The notes under the pieces are model-generated. The model was not told where the DNA came from and made no database searches. It saw only the letters and a list, made by a program, of their open reading frames with translations. Below are positions 24,721 to 37,155 of a DNA stretch of 64,000 nt, piece by piece. Positions within the stretch are counted from its first letter, which is position 1. Each line of letters begins with the position of its first letter. This DNA comes from Cardinalis cardinalis (taxonomy: Eukaryota; Chordata; Aves; Passeriformes; Cardinalidae), in the NCBI GenBank assembly GCA_014549065.1, contig JACDOX010000112.1:1883347-1947346 (forward strand), written 5' to 3'. The position numbers and the translations under genes are program-made.

Positions 24721-26129
24721 GATAAGGGCTGTCACCGAGTGGCAGTGAGGGCACCCAGTCTGGGCAGGAGGGCTCTGCAGGCAGAGTCCCTGTCCCTGTC
24801 CCTGCCCTGTGGGATGAGCAGGACATGGCCAGGCTCAGACAGAGCTTGGGAGAGCTGGCACAGATTGCAGGGAGGGGAGTGTGACCCTTGGCAGCCCGTG
24901 TGATGCCACACGCCNAGGGCTCATCTCCAGGCACTCTGCTTGCTCATTTTGCCTCTTTGTGCAGAGACTGGAAGGCACTCAGGAGCCCCTGCCCACTGCC
25001 AACAGTATTGTCCTGATCATGGTTTGTCANTTTTGCTGTCTGCTGAAGCTCTCTGAGGGCAGGTTGGCTCTTGTGGAGGTTGGCATTTTTCTGGTGCCCT
25101 TCCTAGACAGCAAATCCAGGGTGTGGATGCTGCTTGGGTTTTCTGGTGAGGTTTTGAATACACTGAGACCCAGTGGACGATTTTAACCTGGGGTTTAGTT
25201 TTGATTCACCAGATCAAACTTGAAGCTGTGTGTGATGCTCNGGGCCATCAGGATCTGGTGAGGTTCGGAGAAGACACTTTGGCTCCTCTCAGAGCAGCAA
25301 GTGAAGATGCCAGGCTGTGGCTGTGCCCAGCATCTGGGAGAATTCCCNCCAAAGATACTCACCCACCTCAGTGCTTCAGCCATCATCTCCTTCCAAGCCC
25401 CTCCCAGCCCCACCAGCCTGTACACAGCATTAATGTCACTGTTTTGCNGGGGATGTTTCCTCGGGGTTTAATTGTGCTGGAGGTTTTATTTCTTTTGGGC
25501 CAGACCCAGACCCTGTGACAAGCAGACGTGGTCGTTATCCCGAGTGGGACTCACCAGCTTTATGTGAGCTCAGATGCTGGACAGGGACCTGCTGCTCTTT
25601 GCTGCCAGTGGGGATGGGTTTCTTGTTCTGCCATCTGTGTTCCTCCTGTTTTCTGGTTTAGAGCTTTTCTTTCATGGAGGCTCACCTGAGACGTGCAGTG
25701 CCCGACTGCATCTCCCCACCGATGAGGATGTGTCAACNCCAAGTTTAGCACTTCTTAAACCATGATAACTGTACACACAGTATAAAGGAAGCATTGCTTT
25801 AAGCAAGAAAAATGAAGGAAAGCCCAAACCTTTCCCCCTAGTCACCGGCATCACACCAAATGAGATCTAGCCTGAGTTCTAAAATACCTCCAAGGGGANA
25901 ATATATCCATATGTGCTTCCCACCTGCACCTGGGACAGCACATATGGCTTCCTTAGCTCTTGCTCTGGTCTCTAAAAGACACCTAGATTTGTGACACTCA
26001 CTTTTAGAGACCCCCTCAGCTAGGCATAGTGGGGTCCCTCCCTCTCTTCCCCCCAAAAAGCCACTTTCCAACAGGGAAAACAGCTGAGATGGAGAGAAAC
26101 AGACCTTGATATTTCTATTGTTTCACAGT

Positions 26130-26340
26130 AACAGTGCCTGTCCTGAGACCCCAGGCCTGACAGATTGACATAACAGGTTAATAAGTGCTTTCCACTTCTC
26201 CTAAAGGCTAATTAAATATTAATCCACTTGGTGAGGTCAGCAAAAATAACAAACAATTGGCAGAGTGAAATTCGTTTAATTAATTCTCCTGTGGAGGTTT
26301 TTTAAGCATCTTCCTCCCCTGACAGATGACTGCCTCGGCT
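26130..26340. promoter_or_regulatory. Candidate conserved non-coding element
   Basis: AT-rich, free of ambiguous bases, with GGCTAATTAAATATTAATCC near 26206 and CGTTTAATTAATTCTCC near 26274, both rich in TAAT homeodomain cores. The call rests on composition only. Confidence 0.22.
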
Positions 26341-26996
26341 GCAGTAACCTACAGTGAAATCAGAACTTATTGGTTCTGGGCCTGCTTTTCTCAGATATTT
26401 AATTTTGTTTCTTTTGGTTTGCTTGTTTTTTAGTTTCTGAATGCTTGTTGGGTATTGCCCAAGGCTCTAAGCAGAGATGAGAGAAGAGAAAGAAGGGAAT
26501 GCAGAAGTGGGGTGTGAAGATGAGGAAGAAGATATTGGACNAAGTCTTAGAAGGCTCCAAGCTTCAGCTGCCAAAGACAAGAGGNGCAGAATCAGTGCAG
26601 AAATCACCCAGCAGCTGTCCCTCAGCCTTGGTGGGGTGGGTGTGGGGTACAAAGGGTGAAAGTCATCTCAGCCACACTGAAGGCAAGCCTAGAGGTGCCT
26701 TTCCTCACAGCTGTAATCTTGGGANTGACAGAGAAAAGGGAGACCCTGAAGACAGCATGACTGGGGATCAATGAACAACTCCAAGAAGGAAATTGGAGCT
26801 TCCGTGCCTCCAAAAGGCACCCTTAGAAACAAATGGTAGAAACTTCCAGAGGAAAGGATTAAGGAAAAACATTCTTCATACACAGAAGCTGCCTGCTCTG
26901 TCTCCAGGTATTTCTCCAAGCACCTGCATGTCTGGAGTAGGGTGTCCCCATGGACACTCCATGGCTGATTACCCATGAACTGCAACCCACACTCAC

Positions 26997-27067
26997 CTTT
27001 CAGCATAACAGGAGAAAACCTCCCTGGGCATGGAGCCTTCCAGGCATCAGCCCAGACTTGGGGAGAA
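26997..27067 (-). other. Weak candidate exon, 71 bp, minus strand
   Basis: On the minus strand a pyrimidine-rich acceptor (CCACTTCTCTCAG, ending at 27068) precedes a 71-bp segment that ends at a near-consensus donor (CTGAAAG|GTGAGT). One frame is open right through (Ser-Pro-Gln-Val-Trp-Ala-Asp-Ala-Trp-Lys and onward); the other two contain stops. The peptide matches nothing I recognise. It may be a lone exon of a gene or lncRNA spanning the window, or a chance pair of motifs. Confidence 0.15.
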
Positions 27068-28241
27068 CTGAGAGAAGTGGAGAAACTTTCTCTGGGTTAC
27101 TGCTTTAGTTCCATGTTAATTTTTTATTTATCTGAAAGTGTCACTGGAAGGGTTTTCAAAGTGAGTCTAAAGTAATTAGGCACTCCTGCTGATGGATTGC
27201 ACTGGAGAGACATGTGGATTATTTATTACAAAGTCACTTGCTGGAAAGGTTAGAGGCTGAGAAGTAATTATTTTTTCCTTTTCTTCCTTTTTTTTCTTGG
27301 CTTTTTTTTTTCCAGTGCCGGAATCATCAGGGGAGACCAGCTGAAGTTCCTCTGTGAAATATTCCATCCTGCCTAAGTGCCCCTTTTGTCCCTTCTCCCA
27401 TGGCAGCCAGTGGGACTGGTCCTCCAAGGAGGATGCTGAGCTGGACCTCATGAAGCCTTCNGTGCTGGGAGTGTGTTTTGGGTTGAAATCCCTGCCCAGC
27501 ACTCACCCTTTACACCTGGGAGTCTGAGGGGTTCCCCACTCTGATCCCAGCATGTCACAGCTGCAGCCAGGCTCAGTTTTGAGGCTGAGCTCACCTAACC
27601 AAGCAGGGAGGGCAGCTGGTTCTCATGGCAAGCCTGGCACACGACTGGTGAGTGTTTTGAGCAACACCAGGAGGATTAAAGCTTCCAGCAACCTCAGCTG
27701 CCTCCTCCTCTCCTGCCTTGTAATCTACGTCTAGGATGGGAATTGAATCCAAAGAAATGCAATCCTCGACCTTGAAAAACAAAGCAAGGCTTGGCAAGTC
27801 TACCGATGAATATGCAACAGCCCTAATCAGGAATCCTTTGTCAGAAACNGGATAATTGTGCCTAACAACATGTTAGCGTAGTGCTGAATCTTCGGGCTTC
27901 TAACAGCTAATAAAATCAGGATCTGTTTTTGGAGGGAAAAGCTGAGTGAACAAAGACATGCTCGAGCAATGAGTCACTGGAGAGCTCAGCTCCTGCTGGA
28001 CAGGGTTAGAGCAGCATAAACCAAACCAAATCCCCCGGCATTCAGAGCAGGAGCCCGGGGTGGAGTCAGGAATTAGAGGGTGGTCTCAGGGGAGTGGTGT
28101 TGACACGGGGAAGTTGGGAGGATGGAGCNTTAACAGCTCTGCTCTGTGTTCTTTAAACAGTGCCCATGCCGTGGCATCTGGGCAGGTACTATCTCAGCTT
28201 CGCAGGAGATGGCTATGGAGGTCCTTGCCAAATTAAAAAAA

Positions 28242-28287
28242 AATTTCAAATCCTGAATAAACCTTAGTTTGTTCAGGATTTGANATT
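28242..28287. repeat. Short perfect inverted repeat (hairpin)
   Basis: The arms CAAATCCTGAATAAAC and GTTTGTTCAGGATTTG are separated by a 4-base CTTA loop. The single difference is a T-G pair, which would be a G-U wobble in RNA. The stem extends about five more pairs outward (across one ambiguous base) to about 21 pairs. It could be the remnant of a small palindromic element or a structured RNA. It is shorter than a typical microRNA precursor. Confidence 0.7.
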
Positions 28288-28503
28288 ATTATAAACCTTT
28301 GCAAGGGTCAGTTTAGTTTTAGGTGAAAAACTATATTAATTTCTCAAGGTGAGTGGGGAGCAGGCATCTGCACTGGAACTGCTGCTGAGGACCCCCAGTC
28401 CTGTGCTCCCAGTGCCTGTCTGCATTCCCAGCTGTCTCTGGCTTTGCATCAGCACATCCCAGGGAATGCCCTGCCAGTGGTGTCACCGCCTTGTGCTGGT
28501 CCT

Positions 28504-28935
28504 NNNNNNNNNNNNNNNNNNNNNNNNNNNNNNNNNNNNNNNNNNNNNNNNNNNNNNNNNNNNNNNNNNNNNNNNNNNNNNNNNNNNNNNNNNNNNNNNN
28601 NNNNNNNNNNNNNNNNNNNNNNNNNNNNNNNNNNNNNNNNNNNNNNNNNNNNNNNNNNNNNNNNNNNNNNNNNNNNNNNNNNNNNNNNNNNNNNNNNNNN
28701 NNNNNNNNNNNNNNNNNNNNNNNNNNNNNNNNNNNNNNNNNNNNNNNNNNNNNNNNNNNNNNNNNNNNNNNNNNNNNNNNNNNNNNNNNNNNNNNNNNNN
28801 NNNNNNNNNNNNNNNNNNNNNNNNNNNNNNNNNNNNNNNNNNNNNNNNNNNNNNNNNNNNNNNNNNNNNNNNNNNNNNNNNNNNNNNNNNNNNNNNNNNN
28901 NNNNNNNNNNNNNNNNNNNNNNNNNNNNNNNNNNN
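28504..28935. other. Assembly gap (432 N)
   Basis: Continuous run of N. Every long open frame across this interval (up to 229 codons) is an artefact of reading through N. Confidence 0.98.
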
Positions 28936-29917
28936 GGGACACAGCCTGCATTCCTGGCCTGTTGTGTGGCTGGCCTCCAGGCCACCCAGGCAGAGCTCTC
29001 CTCTGACAGCAGCAACCCCTGGCTCCTGGTATTTATAGATCCCATCCATGTCCTCCCGTGGAAGGCATCCATAATCTCTTACAGATGTTGGTGAGAACAA
29101 AGCCAGCCAGTGACTGGNAAGGACCGCCCAGCAGAGTAATGGATGGAGACCTATTTCTGAGTTGCCTCTGACATTCCTCCCCCTGCATGCTCTTCCTCTT
29201 CCCCAGGAGACTCACTGGGGCCTGCCTGGTGCTCCCCAGCGCCCAAAAACCTTCCCTTGGGCAGGCACTCATCCCCATTCCTAGCAGAGGGAGCCTCTAG
29301 AAACTGTCNTCCATTCTCCCCAAAAGGGATGGGATGTTCTCCTGAAAACCCCAGAAGATACACAAACAAAGGAGGAAGGGCACAGGAGGAAGATGTCCCT
29401 GATGCACAAGGCTCCTGCCTGGGGGGCTGGTTGCTCCAAGAGGTGCAGCCACACCAAAGTGCTCCCTGCCAGCTCTCCTGGGGTTTTGGGGTCAGGTAAC
29501 ATTCATGCTACCCACTGTACATGCACATCTCCTGGATTTCTGCTCAGCAGGGTGTTTTGCCTTCTCCTAAATCCTTACATTGCCATCTCAAGTTTTCTCC
29601 TCCAGTTATCAATATCTCCTGCACAGAGAACAAAACAGCTTCTCTGATCTCTTCAGCATCCTTTCCCTTTTAACTCGCCATCAACAATTTCCTCTTCACC
29701 CCTGGATCAAAGCTCACACCCAAATTCTCCCTTCTTTACCTTTTTATTTCCCATTTCCCTTTCTGGACCTTTTCTGTGCCTTCCTGCAATTTGCCTCTTG
29801 CCCTGCCCCAAATCCCGCCCTGCCTTCTGTGCAGGGAGGTTGGTACTTGGCAGGGCTGGCACGGGGCCACCCCACTGCCCTGGGGCCTGGCAGAGCACGT
29901 CCTGTCCTTGTTTTCAG

Positions 29918-29968
29918 GTCAATGTCCTGTCTGCCAGGAACCCAACAGTTCACCTGGCAAAAGCCAAG
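29918..29968 (+). other. Weak candidate 51-bp in-frame exon
   Basis: CCTTGTTTTCAG (ending 29917) then a 51-bp segment then AAGCCAAG|GTGAGA (GT at 29969). It is an exact multiple of three and open in the frame that translates to 17 residues beginning Val-Asn-Val-Leu-Ser-Ala-Arg. The peptide is not one I recognise, and the upstream pyrimidine tract is short. Chance is a likely explanation. Confidence 0.12.
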
Positions 29969-31329
29969 GTGAGAGATCTGTTTAGGAATTTACGTGCCTG
30001 GATGTTGTCATTTCCCCCTCTGCCCCTGCCCAGGACCTCAGTCCCCTCTCTGAGCTGTCCTGCACGGGGGTTTTTGGGCAGTGTCAGGAGTTGGTAGGGA
30101 ACAATAAGCTCACCAGCTCAGATCCCACACAGGTGAACCCAGAAAAGCCCTGGAAAGGGGGATGAGCCCGCTCAGTGGAAAGTGAAGCACGTGGAGCTGC
30201 TGGACACAGACTTCTGGCAGCACNGAGGGAAGGAGGGGGGTGTTGGCTGGAGAGGTTGGGCTGGGAAAGCAGGGCTGGCTCCCGTCCCCTCTGCGCTTAA
30301 TTGCACGAGGATCTGCAGCCAAGTAACCTTTNAACCAGGGTCCAATCCGTAACACATGCATTTGCCTTGAATCATTGCTAGAAATAACTTCAGGTCATGT
30401 ATCCCTGCTGACCGCCTGCTGAGCGGGGCAGTGCTCAGGGCTCCCTGTTCCATGTGCTCTGGAGCCTTTGGGAGGCTCTCAGCAGCTCCCTCGCTGGCAG
30501 TCCTGTCCAGTCACCCAGGCCTACAACTGCATCCTCCTTCCTTTTAATCCCATCTGCTGTGGACTCTGCGCAGCCCAATCAACCAACAGGGACTAAACTG
30601 GTGGAGAGAGGCTTGTTCCTCCTCATGGCTTGCATGAGTCTCAAATCTTTTCCCTCCAGACCCAGAGGTTGATGCCTTCCTCCTTACACAGCGCGGCCTC
30701 TTGGACGGACGTGCAGGAATTTGCATTTGGAATTTCCTATAATCTGAAGCTGCTCCTAGACCCNGACTGAAGCTCAGCTGTGGGGAAGAGGAGCCCTTTG
30801 GAGACCACCTTGGGGGCTTCAGCTCCTCACCAGTGCCAACCCCATCCACAGGGAGGNAGGCAGGATGGACAGACCGACAGGCAGGCAGCGGGTGGGCAGC
30901 ACTTGGCAGAACGGTGACTTTGTACTGAGCCAGAGCACAACTGGCCTGGGCCCTTTTAATGAGTTCCTCTGGTCAGGGCAGCCTGCTGAGACAATATTCA
31001 CNTTGATGCTCTGGCTAATGGCAAAACTGGCTTCCAAACCTGCAGTGGCCAAGGGAGGGAGAGGGGCAGCTGGAGCCAACAGCACGGGAAAGGGAGGCTG
31101 GAGCAAGAGGTCGAGCAGAGGAAAGGAGGCGCCTCTCCCATTGCCAATGTCCCCTGCACAGGGTGCAGATCTCCCACTTTCTCGTTCTTCCTTTGCNCTT
31201 ATTGGGGTTTCCCTTCTGGCAGCAGGCGTGGCTGGAGCAGCTTTCCCTGGAAGTGGGGTGTCCCCAGTGTCCCCCAGGCTGGGAGCGCAGCCCCAGAGCC
31301 AGCAGAGCCCTTGGCGGGGCTTTGTCAGG

Positions 31330-31485
31330 AACCAAACACAGTAACTGTTTAACGATTTAACTGCACTAATGAATATTGGGCCAGATATTTTCAAGGCCTG
31401 TTCAGACTGATTACTTGGAGAGCTGAGTATGTCTACCAATTACCCAGGCAATTAGGCAACTAATTAAACACTTACCCTCAGCTTC
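31330..31485. promoter_or_regulatory. Candidate conserved non-coding element
   Basis: Short AT-rich block with AACGATTTAACTGCACTAATG, CCAATTACCCAGGCAATTAGG and CTAATTAAACACTTACC, giving three TAATT-type cores within about 60 bp. It abuts the GA-rich tract. The dense, non-repetitive arrangement suggests an enhancer; conservation has not been tested. Confidence 0.28.
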
Positions 31486-31490
31486 ATAAA

Positions 31491-31530
31491 CAGAAGAGAG
31501 AGAGAGGGAAAAAAAGGAGGGAGGGAGAGA
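31491..31530. repeat. GA-rich low-complexity tract
   Basis: AGAGAGAG run followed by A-run and GGAGG repeats on the plus strand. Confidence 0.85.
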
Positions 31531-34439
31531 GCTGGCTCCAGTTTCTGTGAAATATTAGCTGTCAGAAATTGCTGCTTGCAAGNGAAGGTGCACAAAGGCA
31601 GACGGATCTGGGCGGACAGAAAGACTGACAGCAAGCACAGGGGAGTGCAGCCANCAGACCCCTTCGCTTTGGCAGTGCCAACAGCATGGAAAAGTGTGGA
31701 GCCAGTGGGTCTGTCCTGCCCAGGCAGGCAGTGGCTTTCAGGACGTGTCCAAGCCATCATTCCCTGCCCCTCTCCTGCTTGCCCGTGACCANGCAGGCTG
31801 CAGAGCCAGAGCTCATCAACACACTGATATCTGGCACGGNGCTGGAAGAGAGGTGCCAGGGAGGAGGCTCCAGCCCAGGCACCCAGCAGTGCCTGCCCCA
31901 TGTAAAAACACACGTGGTGAAAGGAGGCAGCAGCAAGCTGCAAGCCAGAGCCCTGGGAGAATTGCTTTGCAGTGGAGAATGNGCAGAAATGGCCCCAGAG
32001 GTTGCGTGCAATAGGGTTTATGCCGGTTCAGCACACCATGGTTTCATCCTTTTAGATATTTAGGANCAATGCTGGTCTCCAGCTCAACATCTCGCCAAGG
32101 GTCACAGGGTTGAGGCCATACACAGATTAAATCCCACATCTGGCATTTGCTCAGGCCTCTGCTACAAAGGAGATTTATGTTAAACCCAAAGCTCGTGTGA
32201 GAAAGTGAAGCAGAGTGGTTTCCTCCANGTAGGGCCCAGAGGGTTTCACATTGTGCTCCCCACTTCTTCCCTGCTCAGCACTGGTCCTGCTATTGAAGGT
32301 CCTGCTTCCTAAACCTCTGCAGACCCGTATTTTCCAAGAAATAATGGGAAGAATGTTGTTGGAAGGCATTCAGAAACACTCTAGGCTTTCGGGACAATTT
32401 TGAAAAATTGTTCCTTCCTGGAAAAAATGCTGAAAACGTTGAGAAAAGGCGGAAATACATTTCTTATTTTTTAATTATTTTGGTAGAAAATTTTCGCTTT
32501 TAAAATATGCTTGCCCCTTCCATTTCCAGAGACAGATTTTGGAGAATTTGAAGGCCACATGGTTGTTCCTGCCTGATGCAGGGTCAGCCCTATGGTAGTG
32601 ATATCCTGCTTGTAGTCTCAACAAGCCACCTGCCATACTCTTTTTAACAAGTTTTGGAAATACCTGTCAACTTTTAGATGCATCATGTCTTCATAACATT
32701 TGTTTGTCCATCAAGGCACAATTCCAAAACCAGAGCAGGATCAGTTATAGATGATTTCCACATCACAACCACTGTGTTCTCTTTCTGGCTAGATGGGATC
32801 TTGCAAGAGGTATATTTTGTGTAGTTTTGGGATATTCTAAGAGCTGAAAGGACAGGAGGAAAATCCTGAAGTCTCTCTGCAGTGAGATACTCTGACAGGA
32901 TAGAGCTGTCTACTCACTTTTGATACTTTTAGTACTCACCCTGGAACAATCCTGTTTATTTTGGTCCTGTTTACCTGTTTACCTTCTGGACACCATAACG
33001 AGGTGGATCAGATTGCTTGGGGGTAATTCNGAAAATTTCAGAAGATAAAAATCAGCTTCACGAACATGGGATACTACAGAAGACACCTTGACTAGCCACA
33101 TATTGCTAGTGTGGGCAGATGGACTTCATCTTGCTCGTGAATATTCAGATGGAGCCTCACCTCTGCGGAGCGTGGTGATGGAGCTGGGAGGAATAACTGG
33201 ATGTGACACGCGGCTGATCACGCACAGATGGCACTTAACAAGGCAAATGAGTGAGCTGATGGGCTTCACTGGAGCTTCAGACAAGGCAGAGATGGAGTTT
33301 GCTTAGCCCTGGAGTTTGAGTGACCTGAGGGTTATTCACAGAAGAGCTCTCCCTGTACCTGCTGAAAGGACACCTCTGGGTTCAGGGCAGCTGTGCTGTC
33401 TATCTCCTCTTCCCAAGCCCTCCAAGACTTTTTCACTCTGGCATTCTGGCCCTTCAAAAATATCTTCTCTATTAACNCATCCCCCAGGAGAGCTGGATAA
33501 TCATTCACCAAGACCTGTTTCATTTCTGGACTCCTGTCTCTTTGTTCAAGCCTCTCCACAATCTCCTTTCCCTGAGCTCACTTCTCCTCATCATTGAACT
33601 TCCCAGCTGTNCATCCCTTAAGACAGCGGGACAAACAGCCCAGCTTTGTATAATGCCCACACTGAATGTAACAATTACTGACTGGCTGTTTGTACTCAGA
33701 TCTCATTTACTAAATTCATTATCTTTTTTTCTTTTGGTTTGTCATTAATTGCCAAGCCNTAAAGGTTCCCAATCTCTTTGTGACTCCTCCCCTCTCCATC
33801 TTCCCAAGACGTGGCCCTGCAGAGCTGAGATTCCCAAGGCCTTAGGGACCTTGGCACTGCAGCCTGGCTTGCAGATGTCCAAGGGACATGGACAAAAGGT
33901 CGCTCAGCTGCAGGACACGGTGAAGCCCTGCTGCCACAGATGGGCCTATAGCATCCCCGTTTGGTGATGCCAGCTTCTGCCTTGCATCTCATTGGGAAGC
34001 CACAAGGTCTCCACCCTTGTGTAGGTGGAGTCGTGGCCGAACTTGCTTGAGCTGGTTTTGTTTCCACAAGGAAAGACAAAAATACTCTCCCGGTAACAAC
34101 GGTATCTCTAATGTACCGTGGGGCTCTCTTGGATTCAGGCCCACTGGGAGCAAGGAGAGTTTTCTCACTGGCTCCAGGGATGCAGGATTGGACCCTTAAN
34201 TATTACTCCAAACAAAACAAGCTGTCCTGGTAATTGGGGTAGGTCTGCTCTCGAGCCAGAGAGTTGAAATGTTTATTGTGTAAGGCATCAGAAAAAGGGA
34301 AGGAATCTGCTGGGAGCACTTGGATGGTTCCCGTAGAACATGCCCCGAGTCTCTGTTTGAATGCTGGGTCTGTGGCACGGAGACGGGAGCTTGTTTTGAT
34401 AGTTCCTCTGCATTCAGAGGCATGAACACTTTACAGTTT

Positions 34440-34765
34440 TCTGTTTAAATGACCCATTTCTGAGAGCGGAAAGCAGCGGCCAATGAGCGCCCGGGCCCCT
34501 CCGTATGTATCCGGAGTTTACAAACCATCCCCACCGATCCGTGGTAGTTAATGGACACTCCTGCTGCTTAGGGGGGCTGGAAAACTGTTCCAGGTGACTA
34601 CCAGCCTCAGCTAGAGACAAGCCAGTCCCCAGAGGTCTGGGGAGACACATGAGAATGAACTCAGCGTTTCACGACGTTGATTAATGAGGGTGCTCAGCTC
34701 CGTCCNGCTGGCAGCAGCGCGGCTGATGCCGTCCGTGGGGAATGGCTGAGTATAAAGGAACTGAG
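34440..34765 (+). promoter_or_regulatory. Possible promoter-like block (CCAAT, CpG, TATA-like)
   Basis: CpG density is raised at 34465-34530. GGCCAATGAGCGCCCGGG at 34478 contains a consensus CCAAT box in CpG context, further CpGs follow near 34670-34735, and TATAAAGG sits at 34751-34758. The spacing between CCAAT and TATA (about 270 bp) is far larger than usual, so these may belong to different elements. No exon with a coding frame follows. This could be a promoter of an unannotated non-coding RNA or an enhancer. Confidence 0.22.
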
Positions 34766-37155
34766 CACCAGTGTTCACAATGAGCCAGCCCCACCGTCCA
34801 GGAGAGGCTTTCAGATGTAAAACTGGCAAAGCAGCAAAGCTACACCTCATCTCTGCCTGCTTTTGTCACCTGCTTGCCCATTGTCACCTGGTGTTTTGGC
34901 TTCAGCCTCCAGACAGACTCCCTAAGNGCAATCCTCCTTGGGGACCAACCTCATTTTGAGCTGGCTATGGTTTCAGACTGAGCAGTGCACTGGCTCTTAG
35001 GAATCTGGAGCAGTGCTCCTGCCAGGAAAGCTGATTTTCCTTCTTCTCTTTGTTTTTTCAGCTCCTCCCTGAGCTTCCACAGTGAGATGATGGCTGAGGC
35101 TACGAAAGACCATGAGTTGATCTAGTCCATCTTTCTGCATAATACCAACAGCAGGAGCAGAACGTTGGGCAAGAAGGTAGAGAGGAGGTTGTAGAACTTA
35201 ACTCTTTTAGGAGTCTAACTGTTCCCATCTGTCATCCTAAAGAAATTTAGACATGACCTGAGGACTTGAGCTCCACCTAAAACCTTGTCCCTACTCAGTG
35301 GACAATGATAGGCACACCTGACATGTGGGTCCAGATCACCCTTCTTGGGTGATGACAAATGCCCAGCACAGCAGCAGAATTGGATCTGAGGCTGCCTGGA
35401 TGTGGTCCTCCAGCCTTCCTCACCCTCTCCAGCAGGAATGTGTTCCTCACCCTCTCCAGGAGGAGTCTGTTTTTCCCCCCCACACGCATCAGTGTGTTAT
35501 GAAGATCTACAGACCACACTGTGCTGCTGCTGTGTGAGCCTCCTGCTTTCTTCTTGCTTGCTGGCAATCCCAGGGAAGACTGGGATTGTCCTGAGGTATA
35601 TGTCCTCAGACACCAGTTCTGAAATAGTAGTTTGGTATGTAGGAAGAGCTGGAAAACCCTTCTCTTCTACTGTGGCAAGAGAGCAGATTCNTGCAGAGCT
35701 CTTTCCCTGCTCACCCCAGAAGTGCTAAACATCCTTCTGTGGTCCTTTGGGTAGACGAGCAGGCAGACCCTCCTAATGGCTTTGCCATCCCAGCACAGTG
35801 CAGACACTGAGAGAGTTGTGGGCATCTCAGCATCTTTCTTCCCATGTGCTCTGCGTCTGAGACTTCCTGGGAACTCCTTGTGCAAAGCTAAAAACATCTG
35901 CAAAAGCAAAGGTTAAGAAAGCTGCTGGGGATTCATGTTACCTCTCTCCCATGAGGGCTCTGTGACTTCCATTCGCACCACTTCCCGCATAATCAAAAAA
36001 CAAACCTTGGATGCCCGAGAATGTAACTTTTCTCAGAGGAAGGAGCCACTGGTTGTAAACCCTTGGTAAAACAGCAGGTTTCCTGGTAAAATGCACTGGC
36101 TGTTTCCCGAGGGGGCTGATGCTGTCTCTACAAACCCAAGCAAGATTCACAGCAGGCAGCTCATGCAAACAAATACCAGGACAGGAGTGGCTTGGGGTGA
36201 GGAGATGTTTGAAGCTGGCTCTGCTTTTGCTTTGGATGGTGGGAGAGAGCAGATCAGCTACATTTTCATCTCCTGCCATCCTCGGGGACTGGCAGGACAG
36301 CACTGACTCAGTGATGGCTAAACACTGATACAGCCAGAAACAAACTGGAAGTGAAAAGGAAAACCTGATGGACATTGCAAGAACAGAGGTTAGAAGCTCC
36401 CAGTCAGGCCATCAAACTATGCAAGTGCCACCAGGATGCTCATGGTTTTTCTTTCACAAACATTGCCTTCACTGGAGGCATCTGGATTGAGACAAAATGC
36501 ATGGAGCAGGCAAAATACCAGAGCTTAAAGGATGCTCTTTTAAAAGCTGCACCCCCTTTTGTGTGCCTGCCATCATTTGGAGAGTTAGAAATGAAACAGA
36601 AGCCCAGGTCTGTTTATTTAACATGAGCCAAGATATGTCTGCATACATGTTTATATCCAATGCACATAAATATACACTCCAGTTTCCATAACCTACTCTC
36701 CAGTGGTGAGCTGAAGATGCTGTGTCCCTTTTACCCTCAGTTCAGACAGTGCCAGGAGATGTCTGTAGCCTTCTGTGACATGCAGAAGGAAAATGTCTGT
36801 TTATTTCTGTGTGAGCAGCGGGTTTCCTCTGGGATGCCTTGATTGATACTCTGCTATTGATCCCAGCAGCAGCTGGGATGGACACAGGGTGCCCAAATAT
36901 GAAACCAAGGGGGAGCATGTGCACACAGCACAGCTGTCCTGCTGCCCATCCTGCCTGCAGCCTCCTGACCCTCTCCTGTTAGCCACAGCCCCCGGCAGGG
37001 TGCAGGCAGGGTGGTTGACACCTCCAGGGTTTGTAGCAAACCTCCCCAGCAGCCTTGGCCCTGGAGCTGCAGCCACAGCTGCTCTGAGCCTGCCCACAGA
37101 GGGAATCCTGAAGGTGGAGCAGCTCCAGGGCACCTCTGGAGCCAGGGGGCTGGAG
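34766..37155. other. Non-coding unique sequence
   Basis: No gene is supported. It contains a 27-bp tandem duplication (35416-35469). Frames are short and show no recognisable domain. Ambiguous bases are absent from 35692 to beyond the next minisatellite. Confidence 0.5.
35416..35469. repeat. 27-bp tandem duplication
   Basis: Two adjacent copies of a unit beginning TTCCTCACCCTCTCCAG, at 35416 and 35443, differing at a few positions near their ends. Local slippage duplication. Confidence 0.85.

Larger units (their letters stand above)
24374..28241. other. Non-coding unique sequence
   Basis: No gene is supported. AT-rich patches with homeodomain-like cores occur at about 24600-24720 and 26130-26330 (TTTAATTAATTC). 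A minus-strand splice-site pair at 26997-27067 is listed separately. Pyrimidine runs lie at 27270-27315. The other frames are short and show no recognisable domain. Confidence 0.5.
28936..34439. other. Non-coding unique sequence
   Basis: No gene is supported. A plus-strand splice-like pair lies at 29918-29968 (listed separately). A GA-rich tract is at 31491-31530. Positions 32380-33080 are AT-rich and could be a decayed transposon, but I cannot name one. Minus-strand frames such as 30819-31439 (206 codons) have ambiguous bases and no domain. Confidence 0.5.

Noticed and set aside
28331..29100. Open frames of 171-229 codons on both strands
   Set aside because: They run through the 432-bp N gap; the real flanking codons are few and unremarkable.
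32380..33080. AT-rich segment as a DNA transposon or LTR remnant
   Set aside because: No terminal repeats, target-site duplication or familiar motif could be identified.
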